A DNA stretch of 64,000 bases from Siphonodentalium dalli (GCA_032622095.1 CP136067.1:126329030-126393029), one strand, 5' to 3'; counted from the first letter of the stretch, positions 36,030 through 47,869 are shown. A program made the numbers and translations. The notes: a model not told the origin generated them from the sequence alone.

Positions 36030-36434
36030 TGCATTATCTTATGTAATTATGCGAGTCGACCATTGGTCGCCTCGCATGCATAAGAGAATGCATTAGCCTA
36101 ATATTTTGTTACCAATGTTTCTTACATTCTTTAATAATTGTTATAATTTGTTATTTATAATTTTATGTTATATTCTATAACATTTGTTTATCGTGTTGTC
36201 TTGTATTCGTTATCAATGTTTTATCATTTTGTCTTACATTCTATAACTATTTTTTTTATTCCATATCATTATTTCTTACATTCATAACCGATTTTGTATC
36301 GTTATTTTTCATTTCTTCTTGCATCTCTTAAAAAGTATAAAAAAATAATATAAAATTTGTTTTGTTAGGCCAATGCATTCTCTTATATATGCGAGGCGAC
36401 ATATGGTCGACTCGAATATACAAGAGAATGCATT
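36030..36434. mobile_element. Element bounded by two copies of a 64-base palindrome
   Basis: The segment 36030-36094 is a palindrome with centre CGAGTCGACCATTGGTCGCC and outer arms ending in AGAGAATGCATT. The segment 36372-36434 is a second copy with centre GCGAGGCGACATATGGTCGA and the same arms. Because each copy is itself palindromic, the pair acts as both direct and inverted repeats. The 277 bases between are very AT-rich with several CTTACATTCTATAAC-like words, a degenerate tandem. The copies differ in both strands' CG/TG positions, so they were not duplicated very recently. No coding potential is seen and no target duplication is defined. Confidence 0.75.
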
Positions 36435-36767
36435 TGGCACAGGGTTTTCGCAAAAAAATCAGGAAGCTCTTGTTATGAAAGAGATATAATTCAATAATAT
36501 TTTACGGATATGATTTTTTGAGCGATATATTTCTGAATGAATAATATCTACCTTCTGTTTAATGGAAATGAACACTCGTTTGTCAAACATTCTACCAAAT
36601 GTAATTTTAATTTCCAAATATGAAATGTAATTTAGCATTCGACAAGCGGCAGTGCATGAATACTACAGGTGAATGCGTTGGAAATCTTTGAAACGGCGAA
36701 CTATTCTCTGACCAAATGTCTGCACGACGTCTACTATTAGTTGAATACTCTGCACACGTCATTTCAG

Positions 36768-36868
36768 AAAAACACCACTAGGAATACATATAAATATGAT
36801 GGAAAACACCACTAGGAATACATATAAATATGATGGAAAAACACCACTAGGAATACATATAAATATGT
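36768..36868 (+). repeat. Three near-identical 34-35-base tandem units
   Basis: ACACCACTAGGAATACATAT followed by AAATATG starts at 36772, 36806 and 36841. Apart from one A-run length difference the units are identical until the end of the third, which indicates a recent duplication. Confidence 0.93.
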
Positions 36869-37161
36869 GCAATTATCATTCCGTTTAGACCAAAATATAT
36901 CCAGATAAACTGATTTGAACGAATCTTCAAGAAATCAGTGTCATGGTGGATTCGAATGATGAATGGATTTGCATACATCATTTGTGAAAATACCCACATT
37001 GAGCCAATGTCAGATATCACGGCATCTAAACACCCCGTTGGAGAATTTTACACTGGAGTCTTAATTGACTAGCTGGCACTTCGTCGACATCATTCAATTG
37101 CACCGTACAATGGAATTTGCTGCTGGTTGTATTGGTAGTCTGATGAATGCAATTTTGTAAA

Positions 37162-37370
37162 CTACCATAGCTGGCATATAAACATCTTGTCTAGATTGGC
37201 GCCACACTTATAGTTGACCATGCTGAGTTGTCGGTACATGACGCAATCTCTGTGGTTCGATATACCCAATCCATGGGGTCCCTCATACGGTATGTTACTT
37301 CCAATCCATGTCCTGAAGTTGCCTTCTTCCTCCACTCCTTCGTCACCATCGACCCAAACATAGTCACTAT
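37162..37370 (-). CDS. Terminal exon of a C-type lectin domain protein
   Basis: The minus strand has a splice acceptor (CCTTTTTCAG, ending at 37371), then 69 residues in phase 1 and a TAG stop at 37164-37162. The reading contains SDYVWVDGDEG, TWIGSNIPYEGP, NHRDCVMYR, NYKCGA and DKMFICQLW. This matches the second half of a C-type lectin-like domain in order: the W-x-DG stretch, the sugar-site loop region, the third cysteine (DCV), then KC and the closing F-I-C, with the protein ending just after, as is common. The usual EPN or QPD sugar motif is replaced by IPYEG, so the sugar specificity cannot be predicted. The first half of the domain should lie above 37371 on the same strand; I did not find it. 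Confidence 0.82.
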
Positions 37371-37371
37371 C

Positions 37372-39480
37372 TGAAAAAGGGTGTTGAGCGAGTTATTTAA
37401 AGTGTTACAGTAACAATGATAACACCATTAGTAACAAGGCTAAGACCCCAAGTATCCATGATGATTATCGTCTCTGGGAAACGAACCGACCCTACAAGAT
37501 ACAACACCGAACCCCCAAACAAGTCATGTAACTTATAATATTTCGTCCGTATCAAGGAATGATGCTGATATGGCGTTTGTTGATTGTGTGTTTATTAGTT
37601 TCCTATCGCTCACACGTTGACTCGGGTTAGAATCAGCCTGATCTTCCGAAAATCATCACGTTGTTGGCTCTTTAGATACGATTTATGTTAGGTTCATAAT
37701 CGATGTAGAATCGCCTCATTTTGAGTCCATAAGGAACTGAAGATGACAGCGTTTTAGTGCCAGTATCGACTCATACGACTTAGTATCTGTTCATTGTGGG
37801 CATAAATTAACAAGAATAAACCAACTCACGACTTACCAGATGTACGCTATTCAAATGTGTTTTCGTTGTGGCCCCATTCCATAGCACGGCATGGCGGATA
37901 GTCCGCTATCGGCTTATTTCATTACCAGACAAGTCCAGTATGAATATAACTACATTTATGTTCAATATGAACCTATTTTCACGAGTGTATGTAGGGTAGA
38001 TTATATATCCTGCTCCACTGTGCGATTCTAGTTACATTTAGTTAGTTTGATCGCATGGGCGTTGGTGTCACTTACAACAGCTGTGTTTAGTTTTTTCAGA
38101 TGTAGGTCCTTTCATACAAGAAAACATTGTCACCCTTTGTTGTCGTATCTCAATTAATTGTAGATCACCAACCGACAGAACTTTAGCGGCGAGATGCACT
38201 AAACTTGTCTATTTACTACCCACACATGTATCAACCAGTCATATAATTATTTCATGCAAAAACACGGCCGTAATATTTCTTGTGTATTCTGTCATTCCAC
38301 CTAATACACATACGATCAGAGAGCGAAACATACTTTGCCGGTGTTCATAGCAAACTGAGAGAGTTAGTAAACTGTATTGTCCTATAATACAATACATGCA
38401 TTGCTAATGTTTGCGTTTGGACCCAAATATGGACATGCATGTATAATGCATGACTCTAACTTTGTAGCATGCAGACATGGTGCAATTGACAAGTGTAATT
38501 ATTATATCTCATTAATAGTGATTTGTATGCAAGTCTTCGTGAAGTTTTGTAAATAATGTGCCGATTACATATTAATGTGTTGAGCAAAATATAAGACCAC
38601 GCACATAATCCACATTGCATAATTATGTTTTCTTATAAATGACTTCTCTCTTAGAACGTGTCCATTCACGTGACAACATATTTGAGAGAGTGGTTTGTTA
38701 TGTTGACTAAGATGTTCATTTAGTACACGATACGTGCATCCCGGGGTTGATGCATTGCGTGGACGGAGACACTGTCTTCTTTACCATCAGATCAACGTGA
38801 TTTCCTCTCCAAATTTGGATAAACCCGACCAAATTGTATGGAATAACCTATGATATGTTTAGAAGAGTATGTGGATAGGACAGCAAATTTTGCAAAATTC
38901 CAAAAAATACCGTCATATCCACGGGTTTTGATAAATATATCAGGCATCGATGATTTGTTGTTAAATAATGTTGGCCGGATTTATTCAAAGTTATACTAAA
39001 ACAGTATGAGCAATAAGCAACCTATAGCCTGGCATGCTAATGTTCCAAAATTATACATGACCGAACACTTTAACATAAAGTGACGGACACTTGCATAAAT
39101 AGGAATTATATATTCGTTACTGCACAACTCCTTAATGTGCGGTACTTTAAACTGGCAAATACATATCTATCAGTTGTTGATAAACCACAATCAATCAATG
39201 TTAAAGGTAATAATAACCACTTGATATAGAGTTCATCTTCATCCGCATATTCGTCCGTTTTACCACGTGCTTCTGAGCCACAGACAATAGGAATAACAAA
39301 CTTGAAAAATAAATATCTGATCACTCTGTGCTTTGACAGGTGGGTTCCTCGACTCGAATCGGATATGTCTACCTCCTAAGCCAAATAAATAGTAAAGTAG
39401 GAGCATCAGATCGGATTGAGTACCTTGTCAATGACTGTATATTGTGGTCTAACTTTATCGCGTGTTACTTTTGTAAAACC
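37372..39480. other. Probable upstream intron of the lectin gene; no exon found
   Basis: I looked on the minus strand for the first half of the C-type lectin domain and a signal peptide. Donor-like sites occur (GTAAGT on the minus strand at about 37840 and 38072), but the readings before them have stops or no lectin motifs. No other feature is recognised. Confidence 0.4.
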
Positions 39481-39489
39481 ATCCATTCA

Positions 39490-39730
39490 TAGAAAACATC
39501 GTCGAACTACTCTCAATTGTAAATATTTACACCTATTATATGATTCGGGATGCAACTATTGGCGATAAACACATGCAAGCGATTTCGCCACCGAGAGTCA
39601 CTGCATTTAATTAATATATAGGAATGATGGTGTGTTGTCAATTTGGATATAATATTTGCAAAAATAACTACTTTGAGCAAGATTATTTTCCACTATTATT
39701 GAATCACCATACAGCGTTTCACGTCACTTT
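39490..39730 (+). repeat. Dispersed repeat, copy 2 of a 230-base family
   Basis: Same orientation as 34990-35220 and aligned over its whole length, with small insertions (for example near 39537 and 39700). The copies lie 4.5 kb apart on either side of the lectin exon, so a local duplication is also possible. Confidence 0.7.
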
Positions 39731-39739
39731 AACAGGCAC

Positions 39740-40465
39740 ACCATCGGTTTGTTATCAATGTATTATTTTACAACTATATATATAGTCTATAAATCTCCAT
39801 CGCTTAGCATTGGAATAGATTACCGTATCACTTAAACTGGGTCAATGAGTGTGCATCCCGTGGAATATTGTCAGTTAAACTTACTAATGTTGTGTCAGGC
39901 ATGACATTTCCAACTGCTTATGTTTACCCCAACCCCATGCCTATAGGGTATGTGAGTTTATTTCCACATACACAATTCCGGTGAGTCTGGTATACAACGG
40001 ACGTTGAGTATGATATCACATCGAAGCCTTATAATGGAGTTAAAAAGGTTACGCACATTTTGCTATAAGTTGGCATTGTTTACTTTGGCTGTTCCTATGT
40101 CCAATTGCAGAGTTGTGCCCTTATTTAGCCCATGGGCATGCGATCCGCCTACGGTCTGCAACGCTGCGCCAAGAACATCTCCCCATACTTCGACTAACCC
40201 CGTGGGTCACCTATGTCGGTAACAAGTCTTGCCTTCATCGCAGCTCCGAGCGCTGGCGAATTTTCTGTCATATTTCACTCCGCTGTCCTACATGATTGTA
40301 TCAATTTGGTAACCCCAGCTACATGCCATCTCAACCAGGGGTCACTGGTGGCCCGCTTTTGTCGTCGCCGACCATGCATGCAACATTTGCATTTGCGGTG
40401 TACAATGTCGAATATTCCCACTTTATGTATTTGCCGCGTTACTCGGGAATAATTCATCGATGTGG
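39740..40465. other. Non-coding; GC-richer patch at 40120-40460
   Basis: Overlapping open frames on both strands reflect GC-richer composition. None carries a recognised domain. Confidence 0.35.
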
Positions 40466-40470
40466 TTGCC

Positions 40471-40525
40471 CCGTGAGAACTGGTTCGCATTCAGTTTTTA
40501 ACACGGTGCGCATTCGCCAATGTCA
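40471..40525 (+). repeat. Left member of a distant inverted pair
   Basis: CCGTGAGAACTGGTTCGCAT, then TCAGT and CACGGTGCGCATTCGCCAAT, is matched over 54-55 bases at more than 90% identity by the reverse strand of 44237-44290. Similarity ends abruptly on both sides. Related words (GTGCGCATTTT, GGTTCGCATTCTG) recur at 40911-40975. Confidence 0.85.
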
Positions 40526-41055
40526 GGGTGCGCTCTTGCATTTTCACGAGAAACAGACACGACATTGCAGTAAAATTAACGGTAAGCATTTATATCGTTA
40601 TCAGTAATACGATATATGTGTGAGCGTTCGTCGATAGCTGTTGCTATAGATAAGAAATACTAGCTTATCATTTTAACAATATTCGTTCATCAAACTTCGA
40701 AATATCCAACCGATCAGTACGATTTGTTGATTATATTCGCAATGTATGTTTTTAAATGCCATTTTCGCTACACAAACTGACTTTCCCAGCTGATTTTCGG
40801 TAATATTTCATCGTGACGATTTATACTTTGCCTAATCCGATATGAACTGTCAGATACCTCAATGGTATTCCCACCATATGCGTCTTTTATTCGCAATCCA
40901 AGCATGGCTCAGTGCGCATTTTCGGATGCTAAGGTTCGCATTCTGTAAAATTTGATAGGCCCCAGTGCGCATTTTGAATAGTTCTAGTAGCCGTAACACG
41001 CCTTGGAATAATGCTGGAATGTTTCAAAATGTGTCTTACGTGAGTAATATATTCA

Positions 41056-41205
41056 TGATCTCAAACGAGTTATGTTGGGATATAAGATTTTATGAAACGA
41101 GTTTGATAAATGTTATTCACAACGAGTCGTAGACGAGTTGTGAATCAAATTTATCAAACGATTTTCATAAAATCTTATATCCCAACATACCGAGTTCAAG
41201 ATCTT
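41056..41205. mobile_element. Hairpin element (150 bases)
   Basis: The arms are reverse complements with few mismatches: GTTATGTTGGGATATAAGAT, then TTTATGAAA and TTTGATAAAT, pairs with ATTTATCAAACGATTTTCAT and then AAAATCTTATATCCCAACAT. The centre (TCACAACGAGTCGTAGACGA) is also self-complementary. There is no coding capacity. It is a miniature fold-back element. Confidence 0.87.
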
Positions 41206-42700
41206 GCAGTTCACGTGAAAAAATTAGAGCTACATGTATATGCCTTTTTAACAAATCAAAATCTTTAAAAGAAGCTGAAAATGCATTTAAACTGCATACA
41301 TGCGCGGTGGCCTGGACGCTTCAAAACATTGTCCGACAGTATTGCGAGCTATGTCTTGAGACGAAAAATATAGTCCCTCAATTTGCCTCTTTGTTTTTGG
41401 CTATTTTCGTTTGTGCATCGAAGTTGGACAATAGCTGAACTTTGTTGAACAAAGCAATCATGTTGTAAAGTCCGCTATTGGTGTCAAGCGTGGCTATTCG
41501 AAATAGTATTAATCCGCGCGGTAAATTGGTAAATGTTGGCGCGATGCCAGGTATCCCTGGAAGCACGCGGCTATTCGGCATTATTGAGATCATGAGATAT
41601 AAGGAAATGTGTAATTGCATGTGATATAATATATATTCCGATCAATTGTGCACATGGGCCTATATGTTCCTAAGCGATACCCTGCACTTCATGCATTTGT
41701 TGTTCGTATAATATATTATATCTGAATTCAAGCCTATTTATGTCCAGGATATAGCCATAATTATGGCGCGTGGTGTTACAACGTTGTCCGGAAGATACAC
41801 AGATAGGAGGTAGACAGGACACGTTACATACACTTTTAAAAATTACCGTCGGTTTAACAGTATCGGACCGTCATAGTCCGACGGTCCCATACCATTTCAT
41901 CAGTTGTGACGGTAAAATATGGTAAAAGTTAACAATGTGCGCGGTTCCAAGTTCACGCCGTCAAAATTTAACAATATATTTATCGGCGACAAAATTATAT
42001 ACGGCAGTGACCCCATATAGTATGAATAAATCTGATTCTGCTGATATTTAATATTTATTATTAATTGTTTGTATTCAGTGCAATGATCCGGTATATTCAT
42101 TCCGTCATCTTTTGCGTCCGTAATTAAATTACGTTATTTTCGTGGGCTGACTTTTATAACTCATGAATTTCTTGCCGCGCTGAAAACGCTATTGTTTTCT
42201 TTGTGTGGGAAAATGTAAGCTATACACAGTATACAGGCGTGGACTAATATTAAAACTCTCTGACTTAGGTTCCCATGTGAACGGACAAGTTCTAAATCTG
42301 CTAGAACCGGCTTAATCATTGATATGTTTCACTAAATTGTGACAAATGGTTTGTCTTCGAGCTGCCTCTTCGCTGCCTCTTCGAGCTGTCGGCTATGACT
42401 TTTCTTCATTCGTTAAAATTGACATTACTGTCATGATGTACGGATTCATCTGTTAAAACAAAAACTGGTTACAAGTGACTGGACAAATTCACACCTTACA
42501 TGTTACCAAAAAGTATGCCATTAAGATGTTTTACTTTTATATGTACATAAAATTTGAATTTTAACTGTGATACGTGTAGCTTTGTTCTTTTATGTCTTAA
42601 CAATGCATGCCAATTCATTTGTTTTAGAATGGTTGAAATAGTATTACTCGTAACTGAATACTGTTGGATTTTCGGCTATTACTTCTAGTATCGTTTTTTT
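41206..42700. other. Non-coding stretch
   Basis: No gene or repeat is recognised, apart from a 13-base local duplication (GCTGCCTCTTC) at about 42361-42383. Confidence 0.4.
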
Positions 42701-42704
42701 TAGC

Positions 42705-43025
42705 TCCCCGTCCGTCCGTCCATCCGTCTGTCAATAATTCGTTGAACACATCTTATTCTCTAGATCCATAGGACCGAATTGGTTCACATTGGGTGTGGAT
42801 GTTCCCGAGGTGATTTGTTCAAATGAGGTCACTGTGTCGAATAGTTGCGAAGCCAGGGCAATAACTCTTTCCCTTCATAGTAATTTTTAAAAGAACATCT
42901 TCTCAAGTACCTTTGGGCCGAATGGTTTCACATTTGGTAGGAAGGGTCCTTGTGTGACTGGGGTTCAGATTTGTTTAAATGAAGTCACTGGGTCAAACGA
43001 CTTGTTATTTACAGCCATATTTATA
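42705..43025 (+). repeat. CCGTCCGTCC-headed dispersed repeat, two units
   Basis: The segment starts with CCGTCCGTCCGTCCATCCG. Two diverged units follow, each with CC-AATTGGTTCACATT or GAATGGTTTCACATTTGG and then TTGT-AAATGA-GTCACTG-GTC. The anchors are 140-150 bases apart. Such repeats are familiar from mollusc genomes, by memory of the wording only. It may be the end of a retroelement family. Confidence 0.6.
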
Positions 43026-43189
43026 GAGTAGTCAGTGAAAGGTGGCCACATCCTCTTTCCGATTTAAATTCCACGAGGCAGACAACACGTTTTCAGTTAC
43101 GAATAACACTAGCTTCGACCATTCAAAACATGAATCGTAATGCCTACCGGGAAATCATATTGTCGCCATGGGAACTTAGCTAATTATAC

Positions 43190-43465
43190 GGTAAATTAGC
43201 AAATTAAGAGCAACCATTGGTGTTGACCCGTGAAAAATACCATTGGTCTGACGTTTATTAGTTACGGACTTGATATTAATTAAACGGTGTTGAACCGTAA
43301 AAAAATACAACGGTCTGACAGTTACTGGTTACAGTCTGCCAGTTACTTAAACGGTCTTGTAACGTGCTACAGCCTGACCGTATGTTTAACTGTCCATGGT
43401 TGGCAGCAATGTTGCGTGGTATGACACTGTTAAAGCGACGGGATTCTTTTCTAACAGTGTATATT
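43190..43465. repeat. Cluster of ACGGT words ending in AACAGTGTAT
   Basis: ACCGT/ACGGT words recur in both directions (GTGTTGACCCGTGAAAAATA, GTGTTGAACCGTAAAAAAAT, GGTCTGAC several times). The block ends with GACACTGTTAAAG...TTCTAACAGTGTATA, a short inverted repeat. The same terminal phrase (TTTTAACAGTGTAT) ends the 50.7-50.95 kb block, so the two are probably related transposon ends with subterminal repeats. Confidence 0.55.
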
Positions 43466-44236
43466 GGCGGCGCGACACATGGGTGGGTCGGATGGAAATG
43501 CTGGTAGCCAGAGAAGAGGCGTTTGTTTCAGTTGTATGCACATGGCAGGATAGGTTACAGCAATATGTCGGAATCCTCCATAGAAATCGACGATACTTCC
43601 ACCCCAGAGTACATTTCGAAAAGAGGATAAATAAAAGTTTGGGTCAAGATAAACTATTCAATTAAAATGAAACTTAACGCGAGTAATCAGTGATATGTGG
43701 TTTTACTGGTACTGTACCACAACTAGCGATTGGAAACGTGTCGAAATGCCTGCGAAGAATGTGTTTACAGATGCAAAATGATCGGTTAAATGACAAGGAA
43801 TGGGTTGAGAACTGGGGCATTTGAACGGATGCGAACAAAAATGATAACATAAGATCAGAGGGCACCGTAGTATTTTCGACTCATGTCAAATGGCGTCTCT
43901 TGTGACTTAGGCGTGACATATGAACAAGACCGGTGGTCTGAGAGTGAAGAATTATAAGAAACTCGCCATACGCCCAAAATAAACACACGCGATTGGTGTG
44001 TATTAATTGTAATTAGTTGGACAAATCCCCATTGAAAATGGATTGTGTGATCACTGTTTTGAAAATATAGCAACAAGTACACAGTTGTCAGCTAAAACAT
44101 CAAATAAACTATTGGATTCATAGCAGTGAGTCAATTGGAAAATAACTGTAGCATCCAATATAGATTAATGTCACCTTCGTCTGTTCAAAATGCCGCGTGT
44201 TGTCGGTAACATATGTTCTTGATCTGAAACGAACCG

Positions 44237-44290
44237 TGACATTGGCGAATGCGCACCGTGTCAAAACTGAATGCGAATCAGTTCTCACGG
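44237..44290 (-). repeat. Right member of a distant inverted pair
   Basis: The reverse complement matches 40471-40525. The 3.7 kb between contain a hairpin element, the 42.7 kb repeat and the 43.2 kb cluster, but no transposase reading, so I cannot say that they bound one element. Confidence 0.85.
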
Positions 44291-47110
44291 GACAGGTGCG
44301 ACCCCGTGCTCATGTAAATCTGATTAATGTATGCGTGACACATTTTCAGGTTACACAATTTATCAAAGTTAATATTGATGGCAGACAAAATTTAATTACG
44401 ACATTGCCTGTGCCGGTTGAGCTCACGTGTGTGTGGTTCAACGTCATCTATAACAGATCGAGGGAGCGATTGCGGGCAACATACGGCCCTGTTGTTATAG
44501 ATGTGTATTTATTGCTTACATGTGGATGGCGCTATATGGTTACCTATGTTACTATAATAGTTTCTCCTCTGTTGTCGTCTCGTGTTATATATATGCGCCG
44601 TGTGGTCTCTTCCATGTCCCCCCTGAATACCCCTGTTTTACAAGCAATATGTCCACGACTCGCCGTACTCGCTGGCACCTGTCCCCTCAATGTGACAGCT
44701 ACTATGATAAGTTGTTAATTTCATATTTTCTGATTTTCAAATGATGATGGCGACATATTGGACAGATTTAAAGAAGAAACTCACAGATCCGTCTATAGAT
44801 AGTAAAAAGGATGATAAATATGGGAGTTATGCATGGTGGGTAGGTACCACAATGGGGTTAGGATAAATCTACACCCCCCCCCCCAATTTCTAGGAGTTTT
44901 AGCCACCCCCCCGTTGACGAAAGCTGCAGTGGTTGACCTGATAGCTTCTGGCATCTTGAGGGCCCGCTATATGGGATCGTAGCCCCCACCCAAACGAGGG
45001 GTGGGCTGCTGGCACCACCACTAGAGTTAGCGCCGCGTAAGATTGTCGCGGCAGATCTGATAAACAGACAGTATGCCCAGCCATCTGATATAATTTCATA
45101 CCTGATGTTTTGTCTGACGTTATTGCATTATGTTTAGATATGTCTATTGACTTATGGTTGCTTCCTAACGAGACTATTGATATTAACATATTGTTAATTG
45201 TCATTAAATGTTAATGTTAAATAAGGTAAATTTGTATTATAAATAGCCAAAATATGCATGAAAAGGGTTAACATTGGACAAAATATCCCTCGCAAAATTT
45301 AGAGTAACACTTCCTCTCCAATTTAGTTATATTATAGTGTATAATGGAATGCTGCATATTTCAGTTTGTACCAGATACACAAGCTAGTCAAGTTGAAAAC
45401 AATCTTAATTTGTTTTGTTTATTTTGACGATTGGCACTAATTTTCAGGAACTTTTTTCTGAAAATCATCAATGTTGTGTACATAGGTGGACCTTTAATGT
45501 TCAAAATAACACGATCGAATTGATAGAAGTTTCTATAATAGGAATTCGACTAACACTCCTGAAAAGTACTGAAATTTAAAATGGACATTCGCCTGTCATT
45601 ACACCAAATCATCGTCGCATGGCAAAATTTTGAGGGGGTATATTTAAAATCCAATTAAATATGGTATTGTTCAAAATAAGATAAATTCTTCAAGGCGTAT
45701 GGTAGATATACGTAACTATATCTTTCTATCTCATGCGTTAAGCGCGCAAGTCGGTTTTTTACAAATTAACTTATGATGAAAAACCATGAATTTTGGGTGT
45801 GGTCACATTTGTGGTCACACTATTCCCATTAGTGAGTGGACATGCGAAAGTATGTACTATATATGTCTATGGCATGCATGGCACGATACATTGGTACCTT
45901 TTCTACTAAGCTGTGCTTCCAGAGTTATCAGGACGCGATTATTGTGTCATTTCTTACCAAACCGATTTCGTTCATTTTAAAACGGGGTGTGTGTGTTAAT
46001 GGACCGCTCGAAAATAATAGGATATCCAATGACCTCTAGATTTCAATTGTATCGCAGTAAAGGTGTTTGTGTAAAATTGGCCCAGTTTACACGATCAGAG
46101 TTCGATAACCTTGCAATAATACGTTACAAGAACTAATTATATAAAGTACGTTTCTTGAATGTGTGTAGGGAAACTGGAGTCAGCATTGAAAACAATTCTG
46201 GCTGTTGATTTGTGATGATTATCAATGAGGGAAAATTCCCTAAGTGGGAACAGAAAATCACAGCCCACGTAAATGACAGTGGCGATCATTTTGTTTAGGT
46301 AGCCACTAAGAGTCTGGTATGGTTCCTAAGTTACGGAAGTGATCTGGGTATTTTTATGCAGCCGATTTTTGTGCAGTACATGGGGTAGTTGTGGAAATGC
46401 AAGATTATCGGTTTGAAAAAGATACCGAAAAGGGCGCGTTTGTTGTCACAAACTGGTGTATCGGATGACGTTCTAAGGGAAAATTTACCATTTGAAGTTC
46501 AAATAGCCTTAACCCATATAGCCGGCGGAACTTATAGTTAACACTGTCGGCTATGGAACATAAGTAGTTGTTTGAACATACAGTGGTTGGCTCCAAACCT
46601 TCTGGTTTGTCTCCTTGCGATTTGTCTGCTCCGATTCGTGTTTTCTTGCCCCATGATCTCGTTTCAGGCATTACAAAACATAACCGTTGCGCGACTCAAC
46701 GTATACCAGTATAGAGGCATCAATTGCTTTCACAACAACCACACTGTGCATACAGATTTCGATTCTTGTCCGAGTTTACGACGATGTGTGTTTACCTTAG
46801 TACCATTGTGCCATTATTCCGTAGCTTTCACCAACGCATGTTGAGGTTTGTTTCTATCCGATACAATCTATTGCATGACATATACCATGCCGGTGTCCGT
46901 TTGTTCCCAGCTGTACATGCACTTTTCCTTACTGGCCTTCCGTGTGCCCTGGGCACACTTCTGATTGTCCACCAATTTGGCATTCCCTGATAATTTTTCA
47001 TTTTACTTGCTTGTACCGTCTCGATGGGCATTGTGCTCCTGGTTTGGGGGGAATGCGTGCGGTGCATTATCTGGCGGTCCTGCATTTACAGGCGTTATGT
47101 GCGTATGTAG
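44291..47110. other. Non-coding stretch
   Basis: The frame 44197-44718 (173 codons) overlaps the inverted repeat at its start and has no recognised domain, so it is probably not a gene. C-runs sit near 44873-44885 and 44909-44913. Two further frames near 46405-46990 are unrecognised. Confidence 0.35.
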
Positions 47111-47115
47111 GGTTA

Positions 47116-47340
47116 GTGTAAAAAGTAGCCGCTTAATGGGGCAGTGTGGATACAACTCCTACTACTGCCCGACTGTGTCTCATCGGACCCGTGCTTATTA
47201 TGTTTGGCAGTGTGGCTGTAATTTAGTGGTATGTGCATTTGTGCATACCTGGTAAGTGTAAACAGTAGTTGCTTACTGGGGCAGTGCAGAATCCTCTCCT
47301 GCTACTTCCCGAGTGTGTCTCATCGGGTCAGTGCTTATTC
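47116..47340 (+). repeat. Two-unit tandem duplication, period 140
   Basis: Both units begin GTGTAAA-AGTAG, continue GCTTA-TGGGGCAGTG and reach GAGTGTGTCTCATCGG (or GACTGTGTCTCATCGG) and GTGCTTATT. The starts are at 47116 and 47256. Divergence is about 20%. Confidence 0.75.
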
Positions 47341-47660
47341 ACATGTTGCACTGCATAGCGGCCTGTTCTGCTAGCGCCCACATCGTCATAGTCGGGCCTC
47401 TCTTTTGGTTGTACATTATTTGTGTACTGTAGCATTTGCGCCTTCCGGTGTCTCTTGGCGTCTATTACGATCGTTCTCGTCGAATTTCTCTTTGTGGTCC
47501 TGCGCTGTATAGTTCATTAGGCCTCATCGATTTCCGTGCTTTCAATTTCTCGACAGGGCTGGGCCTATATGGTATCAGTTTATTAGTTGCGATAGGGTTA
47601 TCTGCAGGACAAAATGTTGTAGCTGATATGTGCATGAAAGCTGTGATCAAACCCCATTAG

Positions 47661-47766
47661 TGTGTTAGTGTCGTTAAACATCGGTCAAATATTGAGTCTG
47701 TATTGTCAATACGTTAGGGGTATGTAAGGGAGGGGTTGTTATTGACTAGGATGTTTGAGATTTGAC
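47661..47766 (+). repeat. Dispersed repeat, copy 1 (GTCGTTAAACATC family)
   Basis: It shares TGTGTTA-TGTCGTTAAACATC, ATTGAGTCTGTA, ACGTTAGGGGT-TG and CAGGATGTTTGA-ATTTGA (with small changes) with 51266-51375 in the same orientation. Both copies follow a stretch of GC-richer, T-rich sequence with similar composition, so the full unit may be longer. Confidence 0.75.
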
Positions 47767-47838
47767 TATCATATAATCCACCTAAGGCCAAATAGGTTTG
47801 GGATGATTTTTAAGGGATCCAATCTACACTCATACAAC

Positions 47839-47869
47839 GAGCTGTAAATTGGGCCCCGATTTACAGCTC
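47839..47869. repeat. 31-base palindrome GAGCTGTAAAT...ATTTACAGCTC
   Basis: Two 11-base arms flank nine bases, TGGGCCCCG. Further TTACAGCTCCAAGC words follow at 47861-47876 and about 47920-47935, forming a small cluster. Confidence 0.8.

Noticed and set aside
37839-37930. Exon ending at the minus-strand donor GTAAGT at about 37840
   Set aside because: In the phase required by the lectin exon at 37370 the reading has a stop five codons before the donor and no lectin motifs.
39106-39324. Minus-strand frame beginning with a hydrophobic stretch as a signal-peptide exon
   Set aside because: The frame has no ATG at its proposed start (GTG), the possible donor is poor and no domain follows.
44197-44718. 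173-codon open frame as a gene
   Set aside because: Its start lies in the inverted repeat shared with 40471-40525, and the rest has no recognised domain.
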